Below the pieces are notes generated by a model, which was given only the letters and a program-made list of their open reading frames with translations, made no database searches and was not told the DNA's origin. From Alistipes sp. (GTDB taxonomy: Bacteria; Bacteroidota; Bacteroidia; Bacteroidales; Rikenellaceae): a stretch of 12,416 bases of DNA. How positions within the stretch are numbered: the stretch's first letter is position 1; every line of letters begins with the position of its first letter. Made by a program: the position numbers and the translations under genes. Location of the stretch: positions 1 to 12,416 of the forward strand of contig JAIDKM010000009.1 of assembly GCA_029051915.1 (NCBI GenBank), read 5' to 3'. Shown here in pieces: positions 1 to 7,415 of this stretch.

Positions 1-275
1 AGCGACATCAGAGTGTAGAACGTCAGCGCTGCCGAGCGGACGAGCGTGCCATGTTCGTGCAGACCGCGTGCCGTGTAAAAGAGCAGCTTGTACTGCTGCG
101 CGAACCACCTCGCCAGAGGCGTGTGCCACTCGCTCGCGTCGCGACGAAAAATCGTGTCGGTGAAGTAGACGAAGATCTCCTTGATTTTCAAAACGCTGAA
201 TTTTAAAGTTCCGGAGCCGCGAACGGCGTGCCGATATTCATGGGACTCCGCACCCGGCAGAGCAAAAATAGTCAT
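1..275 (-). CDS. YihY/BrkB-family inner-membrane protein, N-terminal fragment (runs off the window edge)
   Basis: This is the first 91 codons of a longer gene whose remainder lies beyond position 1. The reading frame stays open from an ATG at 275-273 to the window edge. It includes a segment near residues 81-90 reading RSAALTFYTLMS, which is the conserved opening of the first membrane helix in YihY/BrkB proteins (once misnamed ribonuclease BN). These are six-helix inner-membrane proteins of unclear function. The ATG overlaps the stop codon of the upstream methyltransferase gene as ATGA, which suggests coupled translation and membership of the same operon. The first 28 residues do not look like the family. 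An in-frame TTG at 191-189, followed by LKIKEIFVYFTDTIF, would give a more typical N-terminus, so the start is uncertain. The family call rests on the motif alone. Confidence 0.75.
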   Translation of the reverse strand, partial: MTIFALPGAESHEYRHAVRGSGTLKFSVLKIKEIFVYFTDTIFRRDASEWHTPLARWFAQQYKLLFYTARGLHEHGTLVRSAALTFYTLMS

Positions 276-1423
276 TTCAGCCGGATCGTCCAAAAGCGTC
301 CGTCGATTTTCGTGAAGGCCAGCCGCACGCGGTCGCCCGCACGGAGTCCCAGCCGGCGCATGATCTCGTCGGCCGGCAGCGGGAAATCGCGCTTGAGGAT
401 CGTGGCGCCGCACCCTTTCAATTCGCGCCGGAGCTGCCGCGGGTCGTAGGGATCGATCCGTTCGATCGCAAATATCCGGCCGATGATCTCCTCGGGCCGG
501 TCGGCCGAGAAAGCGAAGCCGTTGTCGCTCCACATGTCGGCCTTGCCGGCCAGATGCAGCCGCGCGAGCCGGGCCTTCTGCAACGCCACGTCGGGCACCG
601 CGAGCCACCCGTAGCGGGCCGGATCGAACGCCCCGGGAAACGGGGTCTCCGTACCGGGAGCGGCCGTGAACGAGCGGTCGCTTTCGCCGAGCGCCGTGGC
701 CGTAACGGCCGGGCCCGATCCGTCATCGTAGACCATCACCTCCTTGCATTCGCCGTCGAGCGAGACGACCTCCGCCCGGCAGTCGGGAAAGAGCCGCAGG
801 GCCTCGTCGACATCGAAAAGGGGCGAATTCTTGAGACACAACCGCCCCGCGACCCGGCGGATCGCCGGCAGCAACGCCGGAATCGAGGGCGAACACTCCT
901 CCAGCCGCACCAGCTTGCGGCCCTCGGCCGACCGACGATCGGGATCGGCATAAACCCAGTCGAAGCGTTCCTCCGTACGCTGCAAGTACTCCTCGGCCGC
1001 GGCACCGACCACCTCGACATTCGCCACGCCCAGCCGCCGGAAGTTCTCCCGGGCGACCTGCGCCAGCACTTCGTTGCGTTCGAGCGTTACCACGCAGCGG
1101 AAGCGGCGGCTCAGCGCCAGGGCATCGACCCCCAATCCGCAGGTGAGATCCAGCACGGCATCGCCCCCGAGACGCTTATGCGCGGCGCACCGCTCGCTCG
1201 AAGCCTGCTCGAAAGCCAGCGGCGGCAGAATGCACTGCGCAGCGGCATAGGAGGGCAGTTTCGACTCGGCGCGGGTCAGATACTTGATCTGCGTGGCGAC
1301 CGCCCGGGCATGGGGCACCCGGGCGTCGAGCGCCACCTCCAGCGGATCGCGGCCCCGGTTCGCCGCGATGGCCCGCACGACGGCGTCGCTGACCAACAGC
1401 TCGTATTCTTCAGGAGTTATCAC
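272..1423 (-). CDS. Class I SAM-dependent methyltransferase with C-terminal THUMP-like domain
   Basis: A protein of 383 residues if translation starts at the GTG at 1423-1421 (ITPEEYELL follows). The frame is open further upstream, but that extension lies inside comEC and encodes unconvincing arginine-rich sequence. The GTG start overlaps the end of comEC by 14 nt. The SAM-binding motif I is DLTCGLG at about residues 92-98. The acidic catalytic-loop motif is ADPDRR at about 159-164, a form typical of this Bacteroidetes family. The C-terminal 90 or so residues (KADMWSDNGFAF onward to FTKIDGRFWTIRL) match the THUMP-like domain that follows such methyltransferases. The family is thought to modify RNA, but the substrate is not established and cannot be read here. 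The gene sits between comEC and the YihY gene and ends in an ATGA overlap with the latter. Confidence 0.85.
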   Translation of the reverse strand: MITPEEYELLVSDAVVRAIAANRGRDPLEVALDARVPHARAVATQIKYLTRAESKLPSYAAAQCILPPLAFEQASSERCAAHKRLGGDAVLDLTCGLGVDALALSRRFRCVVTLERNEVLAQVARENFRRLGVANVEVVGAAAEEYLQRTEERFDWVYADPDRRSAEGRKLVRLEECSPSIPALLPAIRRVAGRLCLKNSPLFDVDEALRLFPDCRAEVVSLDGECKEVMVYDDGSGPAVTATALGESDRSFTAAPGTETPFPGAFDPARYGWLAVPDVALQKARLARLHLAGKADMWSDNGFAFSADRPEEIIGRIFAIERIDPYDPRQLRRELKGCGATILKRDFPLPADEIMRRLGLRAGDRVRLAFTKIDGRFWTIRLK

Positions 1424-2852
1424 GAGGCAAATGTACGTTTTTTTTCGGTTCGAACCGGTATGCGACCGCCGTCGCGACCACAAAAAGGAGGTAGCACGCC
1501 GCCGTCCACTCTGCCGGCAACGCATAGCCGATCGAGCCGCCCGGCACGGAAGCCGTCGCACAAGCCAGCGTGTTCAGCAGCCACGCGGCCCCCTCGCCCG
1601 CGCCACAACACACGGGCAGCAGCAATCCGCATACGCCCGACAGCACCACGACTCCCGCCAACGGAACGACCACCGGATTGAGCAGCAATCCGGCCACGGG
1701 CACGACTCCGAAGACGTGGGAGACCAACGGCGCCACGGCGAGCGACGCCGTGAATCCGACGGCCCAGAAACCGACCGCGAAGTCGACCGCCCGGCGTCCC
1801 GTGTGCAGCCGCCGGCAAAGGGGCGCGGCCCACAGCAGAATGGCCGCCACCGCGATGAACGAGAGCTGGAAACCGACGTCGCCGATCCAGGCGGGATTCC
1901 ACAGCAACATGCCGAAAGCGGCGGCGGCGAGGGCGTTCAGCGCCACGTATTCCGATCCGGCCGCCAGCGCCCCCTGCAACAAAGTGCACATCGCGGCGGC
2001 CCGTACGGCACTGGACGGGAATCCGGCGGCTGCGACGTAGAGCCACACGGCACCGACGGCCAGCAAATCGCGCAGCAGATGACCGTACCTCAACAACGAG
2101 AACCAACGCAGCACGAAGTTTATCAACAAGAAAACGATCCCGGTATGCAGACCCGAAACAGCCAGCAGATGCGACATGCCGCTGCGCGAATAAGCCGCAC
2201 GCAGCTCCGGCGAAAGGGCGCTCCGATCGGCAACGGTCATGGCCCGGACGACCGCCCCGGCGTCGCTCGCCGAACAAGCATGTTTCATCCTTGCGGCGGC
2301 CCGCAGGTGGATTCCCGGCCGCACGGCGGGCTCCGAATCGATCAGATCGCGTGCCGAGAGCGAAAGCGTCCCGACGAAACCCCGCCGGGCCATCAATTGC
2401 AGATAACTCGCCGAACCGCTCCGCAAAGGCCGGATCCGGCCGAAACAACGGATGCACCCGCCCGCGGGAAGCGACACGGCCGAATCGGCCCGCAGCAATA
2501 CCCGGTCGCGAGCGGAGTGCCGACAACCGTCCGAAAGCGAATTCCAGCCACGGACGACACCGGTGGCAGTAAAATAATCGCCCCGGTCGGCCGGAAGCTC
2601 CTCGACTTCGACCTCCCACACGCAGAGCGTGCCGACGGGAACGCTCCGCATGGGAGTACGGAGCTGGCAGACGCCCCACCCGGCGACGAAGAGCATCCCC
2701 ACGACGGCGGCCGACGAACGCAGCAACAGGGCCACGACCCCGCACAACAAAAAAGCCGCAGCGAGGAACCACCACGGCAAGACGAAAGATTCGGCCAGCA
2801 AGATCCCGGCAACGAACGGCACCAGCGCCCGGAGCATCGGCAGCGAGTTCAT
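1410..2852 (-). CDS. comEC: ComEC/Rec2-family competence membrane protein
   Basis: A 480-residue polytopic membrane protein. In competent bacteria ComEC forms the inner-membrane channel through which single-stranded DNA enters the cytoplasm. An N-terminal pair of hydrophobic segments (about residues 9-63) is followed by a soluble OB-like region (about 75-180). Then comes the Competence domain with the family signature HLLAVSGLHTG at 228-238, SAVRAAAM at 281-288 and GFQLSF at 327-332, and several further membrane helices up to about 465. There is no C-terminal metallo-beta-lactamase domain; the protein stops soon after the last helix, as I recall for many Bacteroidetes homologues. ATG at 2852 is the only ATG, GTG or TTG between the in-frame ybeY stop codon and this point, which fixes the start. 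Whether this organism takes up DNA cannot be judged from this gene alone. Confidence 0.93.
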   Translation of the reverse strand: MNSLPMLRALVPFVAGILLAESFVLPWWFLAAAFLLCGVVALLLRSSAAVVGMLFVAGWGVCQLRTPMRSVPVGTLCVWEVEVEELPADRGDYFTATGVVRGWNSLSDGCRHSARDRVLLRADSAVSLPAGGCIRCFGRIRPLRSGSASYLQLMARRGFVGTLSLSARDLIDSEPAVRPGIHLRAAARMKHACSASDAGAVVRAMTVADRSALSPELRAAYSRSGMSHLLAVSGLHTGIVFLLINFVLRWFSLLRYGHLLRDLLAVGAVWLYVAAAGFPSSAVRAAAMCTLLQGALAAGSEYVALNALAAAAFGMLLWNPAWIGDVGFQLSFIAVAAILLWAAPLCRRLHTGRRAVDFAVGFWAVGFTASLAVAPLVSHVFGVVPVAGLLLNPVVVPLAGVVVLSGVCGLLLPVCCGAGEGAAWLLNTLACATASVPGGSIGYALPAEWTAACYLLFVVATAVAYRFEPKKNVHLPRDNS

Positions 2853-2930
2853 CGGATCGGGAATCGGAAATGAAAAACCGGCGACGCGGCAAGCAACGTC
2901 CGACGAGCCGCCTCGCCCGCAGGGAAAGAA

Positions 2931-3374
2931 CTACCGCAGCGCCTTATCCCTCCGGGCCCAGAAAGCCAGATATTTGTCCTCCTTGCGGTGCATCTGCCGG
3001 TTGGCTGTCGGCGTCTTGTCCTTCTGGCCGCAGAGGTGCAGGAGCCCGTGGACGACGACCCGCCGCATCTCCTCCAGACGTGCGGCGCCGTACTGCCGTG
3101 CGTTGTCGGCCACGGTCTCCACGTCGATGAAGATATCGCCGGAGACGACGCGCGTACCCTTTCGGTCGCTGTAGTCGAACGTGATGACATCGGTGAAGTA
3201 ATCGTGCCCGAGAAACTGCCGGTTCATCTCGAGCAGGCGGCGCGCCGAACAGAAGATGTAGTTCACATCGCCCGCCACATACCCTTCGGCCTCGGCCACG
3301 GAGCGCAGCCAGGCGGCCGTCAGCCGCTTCTGCGGCAGGCGGTAGGCGCAGTCGTCGGTGTAGTAACGTATCAT
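2931..3374 (-). CDS. ybeY: Endoribonuclease YbeY (16S rRNA 3'-end maturation, ribosome quality control)
   Basis: The protein has 147 residues, usual for the UPF0054/YbeY family, a metal-dependent cytoplasmic RNase needed for 16S rRNA processing. The metal-site helix reads VVHGLLHLCGQKDK (about residues 107-120). H109 and H113 match the first two metal ligands of E. coli YbeY (H114 and H118). The third ligand position (H124 in E. coli) is D119 here. The segment NRQFLGHDYFTDVITF (51-66) aligns with the E. coli region containing the functionally important R59, but that position is L55. I recall similar changes in other Bacteroidetes YbeY proteins, so the family call is secure and the gene need not be defective. 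The start ATG lies 1 nt after the stop codon of the EnvC-like gene, pointing to translational coupling. Confidence 0.94.
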   Translation of the reverse strand: MIRYYTDDCAYRLPQKRLTAAWLRSVAEAEGYVAGDVNYIFCSARRLLEMNRQFLGHDYFTDVITFDYSDRKGTRVVSGDIFIDVETVADNARQYGAARLEEMRRVVVHGLLHLCGQKDKTPTANRQMHRKEDKYLAFWARRDKALR

Positions 3375-3375
3375 C

Positions 3376-4497
3376 CTATTTCTTGAAACAGTTTTCCGCC
3401 AGCACCCGCTGCGACGGGTTGGGCGGGTAGATGCCGAAAACGATCCGGTATTCGATCTGCATGGTCAGCGCGTCGATCGCCGAGCCGATGGTGCCGATCC
3501 GCTGGTTTTTGGAGACTTTCTGCCCCTTTTCGATGCTCACGGTACCCAGATTGGCGTAGGAGGTGATATACTCGCCGTGAGCGATGAAAACGTCGAATTT
3601 GTCGGTGATGCGGTTGCGCTTGACCTCCACGACCTTGCCCTCGTAGATCGAGACGACCTGCGCCCCTTTGGGCCCCGTGATCTCGGCCATGTTCTCGCGG
3701 TAACGCTTCACGCGGCCCCCGGCGACGGGCAGCTGCAGACCCGAAGTTTTCGACGAAAACGACGCACCGGTCTTGTTGCCTTTGGAGAGCTTGCGCAGCT
3801 GGTCGATGGCGACGCTCAGCTGCTGCTCCTGCGCCACCTTGCGCTGCAAGGCCGACTTCTCTTTCTCCGACATCCGACGGATCTCGGCGCGGGCGTTGCG
3901 GGCGTCGCGCTCCAGCTCGACCTTCTGCGACGAGAGCTTCTTGGTTACGGCGTCGAGCGATTTGCGGCGCGCATCGAGCTGCGCCTTCTCGGTGCGCACC
4001 TGCTCGGAAAGCGAGTTGATCTCCTGCAATTTGCGCTCGCGCAAGGCCGCCATCTCGCGCAGGGCGGCGAATTTGCGGGCCATGTCGGTGAAGTTGCGCG
4101 ACGAAAAGATGTAAGTCAGGTAATTCTGGTGCCGGTAGTTGCGATAGGATTCGCGCACCATCTCGGCATATTGCTCGCGGTTGCGCTGGCAGGCTGCCGA
4201 CAGATCCCCAGCCGTACGGGCATTGCGGGCGATCTCCGCCCGCAGCAGCTGCGCCTGCTTCTGCGTCTCGTCGAGCAGTCGCGTACGCGACTCGATCTGA
4301 CGGGCCAGGCGCTGGGCCCGCTCCTCGGTCGCGGCACGACCCTTCTTGAGCTTGGCGATCTGCTGCTCCTCGGCGGCGATCTTCTTTTCGAGGTTCGCGA
4401 TGACGCGCTTCTGCGCCTCGATACGGTCGTTCTGGGCCGCAGCCGGCAACAACGGCAGCAACAACAGAAGGGTCAGCAACAAGCGGAGAGGTTTCAT
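3376..4497 (-). CDS. EnvC-like murein hydrolase activator with degenerate LytM/M23 domain
   Basis: A secreted protein of 373 residues. A leucine-rich Sec signal peptide covers about residues 1-21, with cleavage near PAAA-QN. A long charged coiled coil follows at about 22-240, interrupted near 115-150, and a LytM (peptidase M23-like) domain at about 253-372. The order signal peptide, coiled coil, LytM is that of EnvC, a periplasmic activator of cell-wall amidases during daughter-cell separation. Zinc ligands expected in active M23 enzymes are absent. The HxGxD position is occupied by E268 and E272, the later catalytic His is N316 (HGEYITSYANL), and the HLH motif is TMQ at 345-347. It is therefore predicted to bind and activate an amidase and not to cut peptidoglycan itself. 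Databases may label it peptidase M23. It lies between the TPR gene (13 nt) and ybeY (1 nt). Confidence 0.9.
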   Translation of the reverse strand: MKPLRLLLTLLLLLPLLPAAAQNDRIEAQKRVIANLEKKIAAEEQQIAKLKKGRAATEERAQRLARQIESRTRLLDETQKQAQLLRAEIARNARTAGDLSAACQRNREQYAEMVRESYRNYRHQNYLTYIFSSRNFTDMARKFAALREMAALRERKLQEINSLSEQVRTEKAQLDARRKSLDAVTKKLSSQKVELERDARNARAEIRRMSEKEKSALQRKVAQEQQLSVAIDQLRKLSKGNKTGASFSSKTSGLQLPVAGGRVKRYRENMAEITGPKGAQVVSIYEGKVVEVKRNRITDKFDVFIAHGEYITSYANLGTVSIEKGQKVSKNQRIGTIGSAIDALTMQIEYRIVFGIYPPNPSQRVLAENCFKK

Positions 4498-4510
4498 CGT
4501 CGGAGGAGGG

Positions 4511-6307
4511 TCAGGGGGTCATCGTTTGTTTTGCGGGCTCCAGGCGTCGGGCGATCGCATCGGCGTCGTAGCCCCGTTCGAGCGCCTTGCGCCAGTAGGT
4601 CTCGGCGATGAAACGCTCGCCCAGCGCATCGAGGATATCGCCGTAATGCACCAGCAGTTCGGCACTGTTGCGGCTGTCGCGCGCGATGGCCTGCTGCATG
4701 ATCCGCCGGGCCTCCTCGGGACGGTTCATCCGGAAAAGCACCCACGCATAGGTGTCCAGGTAGGTCGGGTTGTTCTCGGTGAGCGCCACCGCGCGGCTGG
4801 CCATCGCGAGCGCCTTCTCCAGCTCGCGGCCCTCGATCGCCAGGAAATAAGCGTAGTTGTTCATCACCAAAGGGTTGTCGGGCAGGAGCTTCAGGCTGCG
4901 GTCGTAAGCCTTGTAACACTCGCTGAGGGCCCGACGTCGCTCGGCCGCGGCACGCGGAGCCGCCTGTGTTCCGGCAGGAGATGCGTTCACGGCGATCTGG
5001 TGCCACGTGTCGCCCATCAGTCCCCAGATCACCCCGCGCAGCGAATCGGTATCGGCGAAACGCAGCGACTCCCGGTAGGCCTTGAGTGCCGGCCTGTGCT
5101 GCTTGGAATAACTCAACGCATTGCCGCGGGCGATGTGGAAGACCGGCCGGCCGGGAAAGAGCTCCAAGGCCCGGTCGACGTAGCGGTTCACCGAGTCGGG
5201 CCGTTGCAGATAGGTTTCGATGTCGATCACCGAGGTGAAATAATCCTCCTCGGGCGGCGTATCGCCGGTATGCAGCTTATAGAGCTCCAGGGCCCGCTCC
5301 AGCTCGCCCGAAGCGATCAGATGCCGGGCATAGAGCTCCACGACGCGCTTGTCGCGCGGATAACGGATCGCCAGCAACGATGCCAGGTCGTTGAGCTGGA
5401 TGTAATACTCGCGGTAGAAGCGCATGTCGGAGGTGAACTGTCCGAACCGGGCGATCTTGCGGTCGAGGGGCATGGCGTCGAGGGCGAACATCCGTTTGGT
5501 AACGCCGAGCATCGACCGGAAGTCGCGGCGCTCGTTGTAGAAGTCGGAGAGGGCGGCCAGCGTGGTGAGCGACGTGGAATCGATCTCCAACGCCCGGCCG
5601 TATTCGGCGCGGGCGAGCGAATCCTTGCCTGTACGGGCGTAGAGCCCAGCCAGCACCACGTGATGTTCGGCCTCGTAGGGAGCCGCGTCGACGAGAGCCC
5701 GGGCTTCGGCGATGGCCTTGTCGGTCTGCCGCGTGGCGATGAGCAGCTGCCGTTTCATGGCGCTGAGCATGGGAATCCGCCCGAAACGCATTTCGGCCGA
5801 GTCGAGCGTGGCGATGGCCGAAAAAGGCTGCTGATCGAGCTCATAGAGCACTGCGATGATGCGATAGTTGTCGGGATTCCCGGGATCGGCGCGCCGCAGA
5901 TCGCGGAAGACGGAGAGCGCCGGCCCGTACTGTCCTGAATAGACCAGGGCCTGCCCGTAGAGCGAATGGTACCAAAGGTTGGCCGAATCGAGCTCGTAGG
6001 CCCGCCGGGCCATCTTCCCGGCCTCGGCGGGCGACGACTCGATCTGCGAGACGGCCAGCTCGTAGTAAGCCGGTGCGAAAGTCGGATCGAGGCGGACGGC
6101 CTCGCGGAAGAGCTCCCGGGCCCGGGCCGAATCGCCCGCGATGGTATGCTGCTTGATTCCCTCGGTGTAGAGGTAGAGGCTCCGCAACGAATCGGCCCAC
6201 ACGGGTTCCGGCTGCGATACCGACGTCGATGCCGGGCCCTTTCCGGCGACGAAAGCCGAAGAAAAGAGCGCCGCGCAGAGAATCGATATGGCTGCCGGAC
6301 GTTTCAT
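4511..6307 (-). CDS. Secreted tetratricopeptide-repeat (TPR) protein
   Basis: A 598-residue protein with an N-terminal Sec signal peptide (about 1-22, MKRPAAISILCAALFSSAF then VAGKG). The cysteine at 11 has no lipobox around it, so a soluble or membrane-tethered periplasmic protein is more likely than a lipoprotein. The rest is helical repeat throughout. TPR-type units are visible around residues 60-125 (ARELFREAVRLDPTFAPAYYELA), 215-250 (GLYARTGKDSLARAEYGRAL) and 475-590 (NPLVMNNYAYFLA, NPTYLDTYAWVLFRMNRPEEA). TPRs scaffold protein-protein contacts, and no catalytic motif is present. It lies 8 nt after pheS and 13 nt before the EnvC-like gene. This suggests an envelope assembly or cell-wall role alongside that protein, but the partner is unknown. 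Confidence 0.88.
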   Translation of the reverse strand: MKRPAAISILCAALFSSAFVAGKGPASTSVSQPEPVWADSLRSLYLYTEGIKQHTIAGDSARARELFREAVRLDPTFAPAYYELAVSQIESSPAEAGKMARRAYELDSANLWYHSLYGQALVYSGQYGPALSVFRDLRRADPGNPDNYRIIAVLYELDQQPFSAIATLDSAEMRFGRIPMLSAMKRQLLIATRQTDKAIAEARALVDAAPYEAEHHVVLAGLYARTGKDSLARAEYGRALEIDSTSLTTLAALSDFYNERRDFRSMLGVTKRMFALDAMPLDRKIARFGQFTSDMRFYREYYIQLNDLASLLAIRYPRDKRVVELYARHLIASGELERALELYKLHTGDTPPEEDYFTSVIDIETYLQRPDSVNRYVDRALELFPGRPVFHIARGNALSYSKQHRPALKAYRESLRFADTDSLRGVIWGLMGDTWHQIAVNASPAGTQAAPRAAAERRRALSECYKAYDRSLKLLPDNPLVMNNYAYFLAIEGRELEKALAMASRAVALTENNPTYLDTYAWVLFRMNRPEEARRIMQQAIARDSRNSAELLVHYGDILDALGERFIAETYWRKALERGYDADAIARRLEPAKQTMTP

Positions 6308-6315
6308 CGCAAGGT

Positions 6316-7341
6316 TCAGAGCGCCTCGTCGAACTGGTGCAGGAAGCGCACGTCGTTCTCGAAGTAGAGGCGCAGGTCTTTGACTCCGTATTTGAGCATG
6401 GCGATACGCTCAATACCCATGCCGAAGGCGAAGCCGGAATACTTCTCGGGGTCGATGTTATTCGCTTTCAAGACGTTAGGATCGACCATGCCGCAGCCCA
6501 TGATCTCCAGCCATCCCGTGCCCTTGCAGACCTGGCAGCCCTTGCCGCCGCAGAGGTTGCACGAGACGTCGACCTCGGCCGAAGGCTCGGTGAAAGGAAA
6601 GTAGGAGGGGCGCATGCGGATGACGGCCTGCTCGCCGAAGATCTCCTTGGCGAAATAGAGCAGCGACTGCTTCATGTCGGCGAACGAGACCCCCTCGTCG
6701 ATGTAGAGGCCCTCGATCTGGTGGAAGATGCAGTGGGCGCGGTAGGAGATCGCCTCGTTGCGGAAGACGCGGCCGGGGCAGATGACGCGGATGGGCGGCT
6801 TCTGCCGCTCCATCGTCCGCACCTGGATCGACGACGTATGGGTACGCAGAAGGATGTCGGGATCCTTCTCGACGAAGAACGTATCCTGCATGTCGCGCGC
6901 CGGATGCTCGGGCGGGAAGTTCAGGGCCGAGAAGACATGCCAGTCGTCCTCGATCTCGGGGCCCTCGGCCACGGTGTAGCCCAAGCGCGAAAAGACCTCG
7001 ACGATCTGGTTTCTGACCAGCGAAATGGGGTGGCGCGAACCCAACTGCCCGGCCGAGCCGGGACGGGTCAGGTCGCCCGACGAAGCCGACGTGTCGGCCG
7101 CCGCGTTCTGCAGCTCCTCGCGCAGGGCGCCGATGCGCGCCGTGGCCTCGTTCTTGAGTCGGTTGAGCTGCTGGCCCAATTCGCGTTTGAGCTCGGGAGC
7201 CACCGTCTTGAACTCCTCCATCAAGGCGGTCAGCTCGCCTTTCTTGCCGAGGATCCGGATGCGGAACTCCTCGATGTCGGCCGCGGCTTTCGGCCTGAAT
7301 TCTTCGACCCGTCGAAGAAGTTCGTTGATTTTGTCGGTCAT
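6316..7341 (-). CDS. pheS: Phenylalanine--tRNA ligase alpha subunit
   Basis: A 341-residue cytoplasmic class II aminoacyl-tRNA synthetase subunit. With PheT it forms the alpha2-beta2 enzyme that charges tRNA-Phe. An N-terminal coiled-coil arm that contacts tRNA covers about residues 1-85. The catalytic domain follows with LRTHTSSIQVR (165-175), motif 2 RVFRNE (191-196) with the HQIEGLYID stretch after it, FTEPSAEVDV (250-259), and motif 3 GFAFGMGIERIAML (303-316). Four cysteines at 261, 264, 269 and 272 (CNLCGGKGCQVC) form the CxxC-type insertion common in bacterial PheS. Length and all motifs are complete. pheT is not adjacent. The gene heads the minus-strand gene series, and a matching -7 promoter element lies 52 nt upstream of its ATG. 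Confidence 0.98.
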   Translation of the reverse strand: MTDKINELLRRVEEFRPKAAADIEEFRIRILGKKGELTALMEEFKTVAPELKRELGQQLNRLKNEATARIGALREELQNAAADTSASSGDLTRPGSAGQLGSRHPISLVRNQIVEVFSRLGYTVAEGPEIEDDWHVFSALNFPPEHPARDMQDTFFVEKDPDILLRTHTSSIQVRTMERQKPPIRVICPGRVFRNEAISYRAHCIFHQIEGLYIDEGVSFADMKQSLLYFAKEIFGEQAVIRMRPSYFPFTEPSAEVDVSCNLCGGKGCQVCKGTGWLEIMGCGMVDPNVLKANNIDPEKYSGFAFGMGIERIAMLKYGVKDLRLYFENDVRFLHQFDEAL

Positions 7342-7342
7342 A

Positions 7343-7374
7343 TTTTGAATGTTTATCCTTTTTCCCTACTTTTG
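7343..7374 (+). promoter_or_regulatory. Predicted Bacteroidetes-type promoter for the patatin gene
   Basis: A -33-like TTTTG lies at 7343-7347 and an exact TAnnTTTG -7 element (TACTTTTG) at 7367-7374. The 19-nt spacing fits the known Bacteroidetes housekeeping sigma-factor promoter. The predicted transcription start is near 7380. This leaves a leader of about 35 nt to the ATG at 7416, but fewer than 10 nt to the upstream ATG at 7389. The -33 element abuts the pheS start codon on the other strand. Confidence 0.65.
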
Positions 7375-7393
7375 GCGGGAAGCCTTTAATGCG

Positions 7394-7401
7394 CAAAGTT
7401 A
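7394..7401 (-). promoter_or_regulatory. Predicted -7 element of the pheS operon promoter
   Basis: Read on the minus strand, these bases are TAACTTTG, an exact match to TAnnTTTG. An eight-T run lies just upstream of it on that strand. Only a weak -33-like element (TTTA, spacing about 22) is seen, near 7424-7427. The predicted transcription start is near 7388, giving a leader of about 45 nt before the pheS ATG. The element faces the patatin promoter on the other strand. Confidence 0.55.
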
Positions 7402-7415
7402 AAAAAAAATCGGAT

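Noticed and set aside
1424..1561. Upstream extension of the methyltransferase to an ATG at 1561
   Set aside because: It would overlap comEC by about 150 nt and add an Arg- and Ser-rich segment unlike the family. The GTG at 1423 gives the expected N-terminus.
1284..2873. A 529-codon plus-strand frame opposite comEC
   Set aside because: The translation is dominated by Arg, Gln, Pro and His as expected from antisense to a GC-rich membrane-protein gene, and comEC motifs on the other strand are unmistakable.
2853..2930. The 78-nt gap between ybeY and comEC as a possible small gene or promoter
   Set aside because: The comEC frame is open here back to the ybeY stop codon but contains no ATG, GTG or TTG. 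No TAnnTTTG element or stable hairpin was noticed.
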